Made by a program: the position numbers and the translations under genes. 64,000 bases of DNA from Cliona cf. orientalis (taxonomy: Eukaryota; Porifera; Demospongiae; Clionaida; Clionaidae): assembly GCA_963930775.1 (NCBI GenBank), contig OZ005700.1, positions 7,574,609 through 7,638,608 on the forward strand, read 5' to 3'. Positions 63,991 through 64,000 of this stretch are shown here, piece by piece (the first letter of the stretch is position 1; the number at the start of each line of letters is the position of its first letter). The notes beneath the pieces were generated by a model, which saw only the letters and a program-made list of their open reading frames with translations, ran no database searches and was not told the origin of the DNA.

Positions 63991-64000
63991 ATTACAGCCT

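Overview
The window reads as nuclear DNA of an early-branching animal. Introns are abundant, coding exons match vertebrate proteins well, and two introns are of the minor (U12, AT-AC) spliceosomal class. A demosponge is my best guess, from the short introns, the SRCR receptor with a long tyrosine-rich tail and the AT-rich intergenic DNA; this is inference, since no marker gene fixes the species. All exon models were built by hand from splice sites, reading phase and remembered human protein sequences.

Layout. (1) 1-11.7 kb, minus strand: exportin-7 (XPO7), 25 exons in the window, 1003 codons, with the last ~75-80 codons lying left of base 315. (2) 11.7-12.17 kb: a 457-bp divergent promoter. 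(3) 12.17-16.73 kb, plus strand: nucleoporin NUP58, 12 exons, 800 aa, with Leu-Gly repeats and not one FG dipeptide. A small intronless membrane-protein gene lies antisense inside its intron 10 (15.08-15.63 kb). (4) 16.87-58.13 kb, plus strand: trimethylguanosine synthase TGS1. The first 15 exons are packed into 7.8 kb; the last two catalytic exons are split off by a 14-kb AT-AC intron and a 19-kb intron. (5) 58.1-61.0 kb: intergenic. (6) 61.0-63.2 kb, minus strand: a three-exon type I SRCR receptor with eight tyrosine YxxI/L/V motifs. (7) Right edge: a possible exon of another minus-strand gene.

XPO7, NUP58 and TGS1 all serve nuclear transport: a karyopherin, a pore component, and the enzyme that makes the m3G cap used in snRNP re-import. 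The first two share one promoter region and the third follows 134 bp after the NUP58 stop, so co-expression is plausible.

The non-coding DNA holds long (GA)n/(CT)n tracts, often at 3' splice sites; several small inverted-repeat elements (a Mutator-like foldback with a 9-bp duplication, a TA-flanked mariner-like MITE, a 186-bp MITE); a tRNA-like insertion with a 23-bp duplication; minisatellites; and a diverged segmental duplication. I saw no retroviral, Polinton or LINE coding remnant and no CRISPR array.
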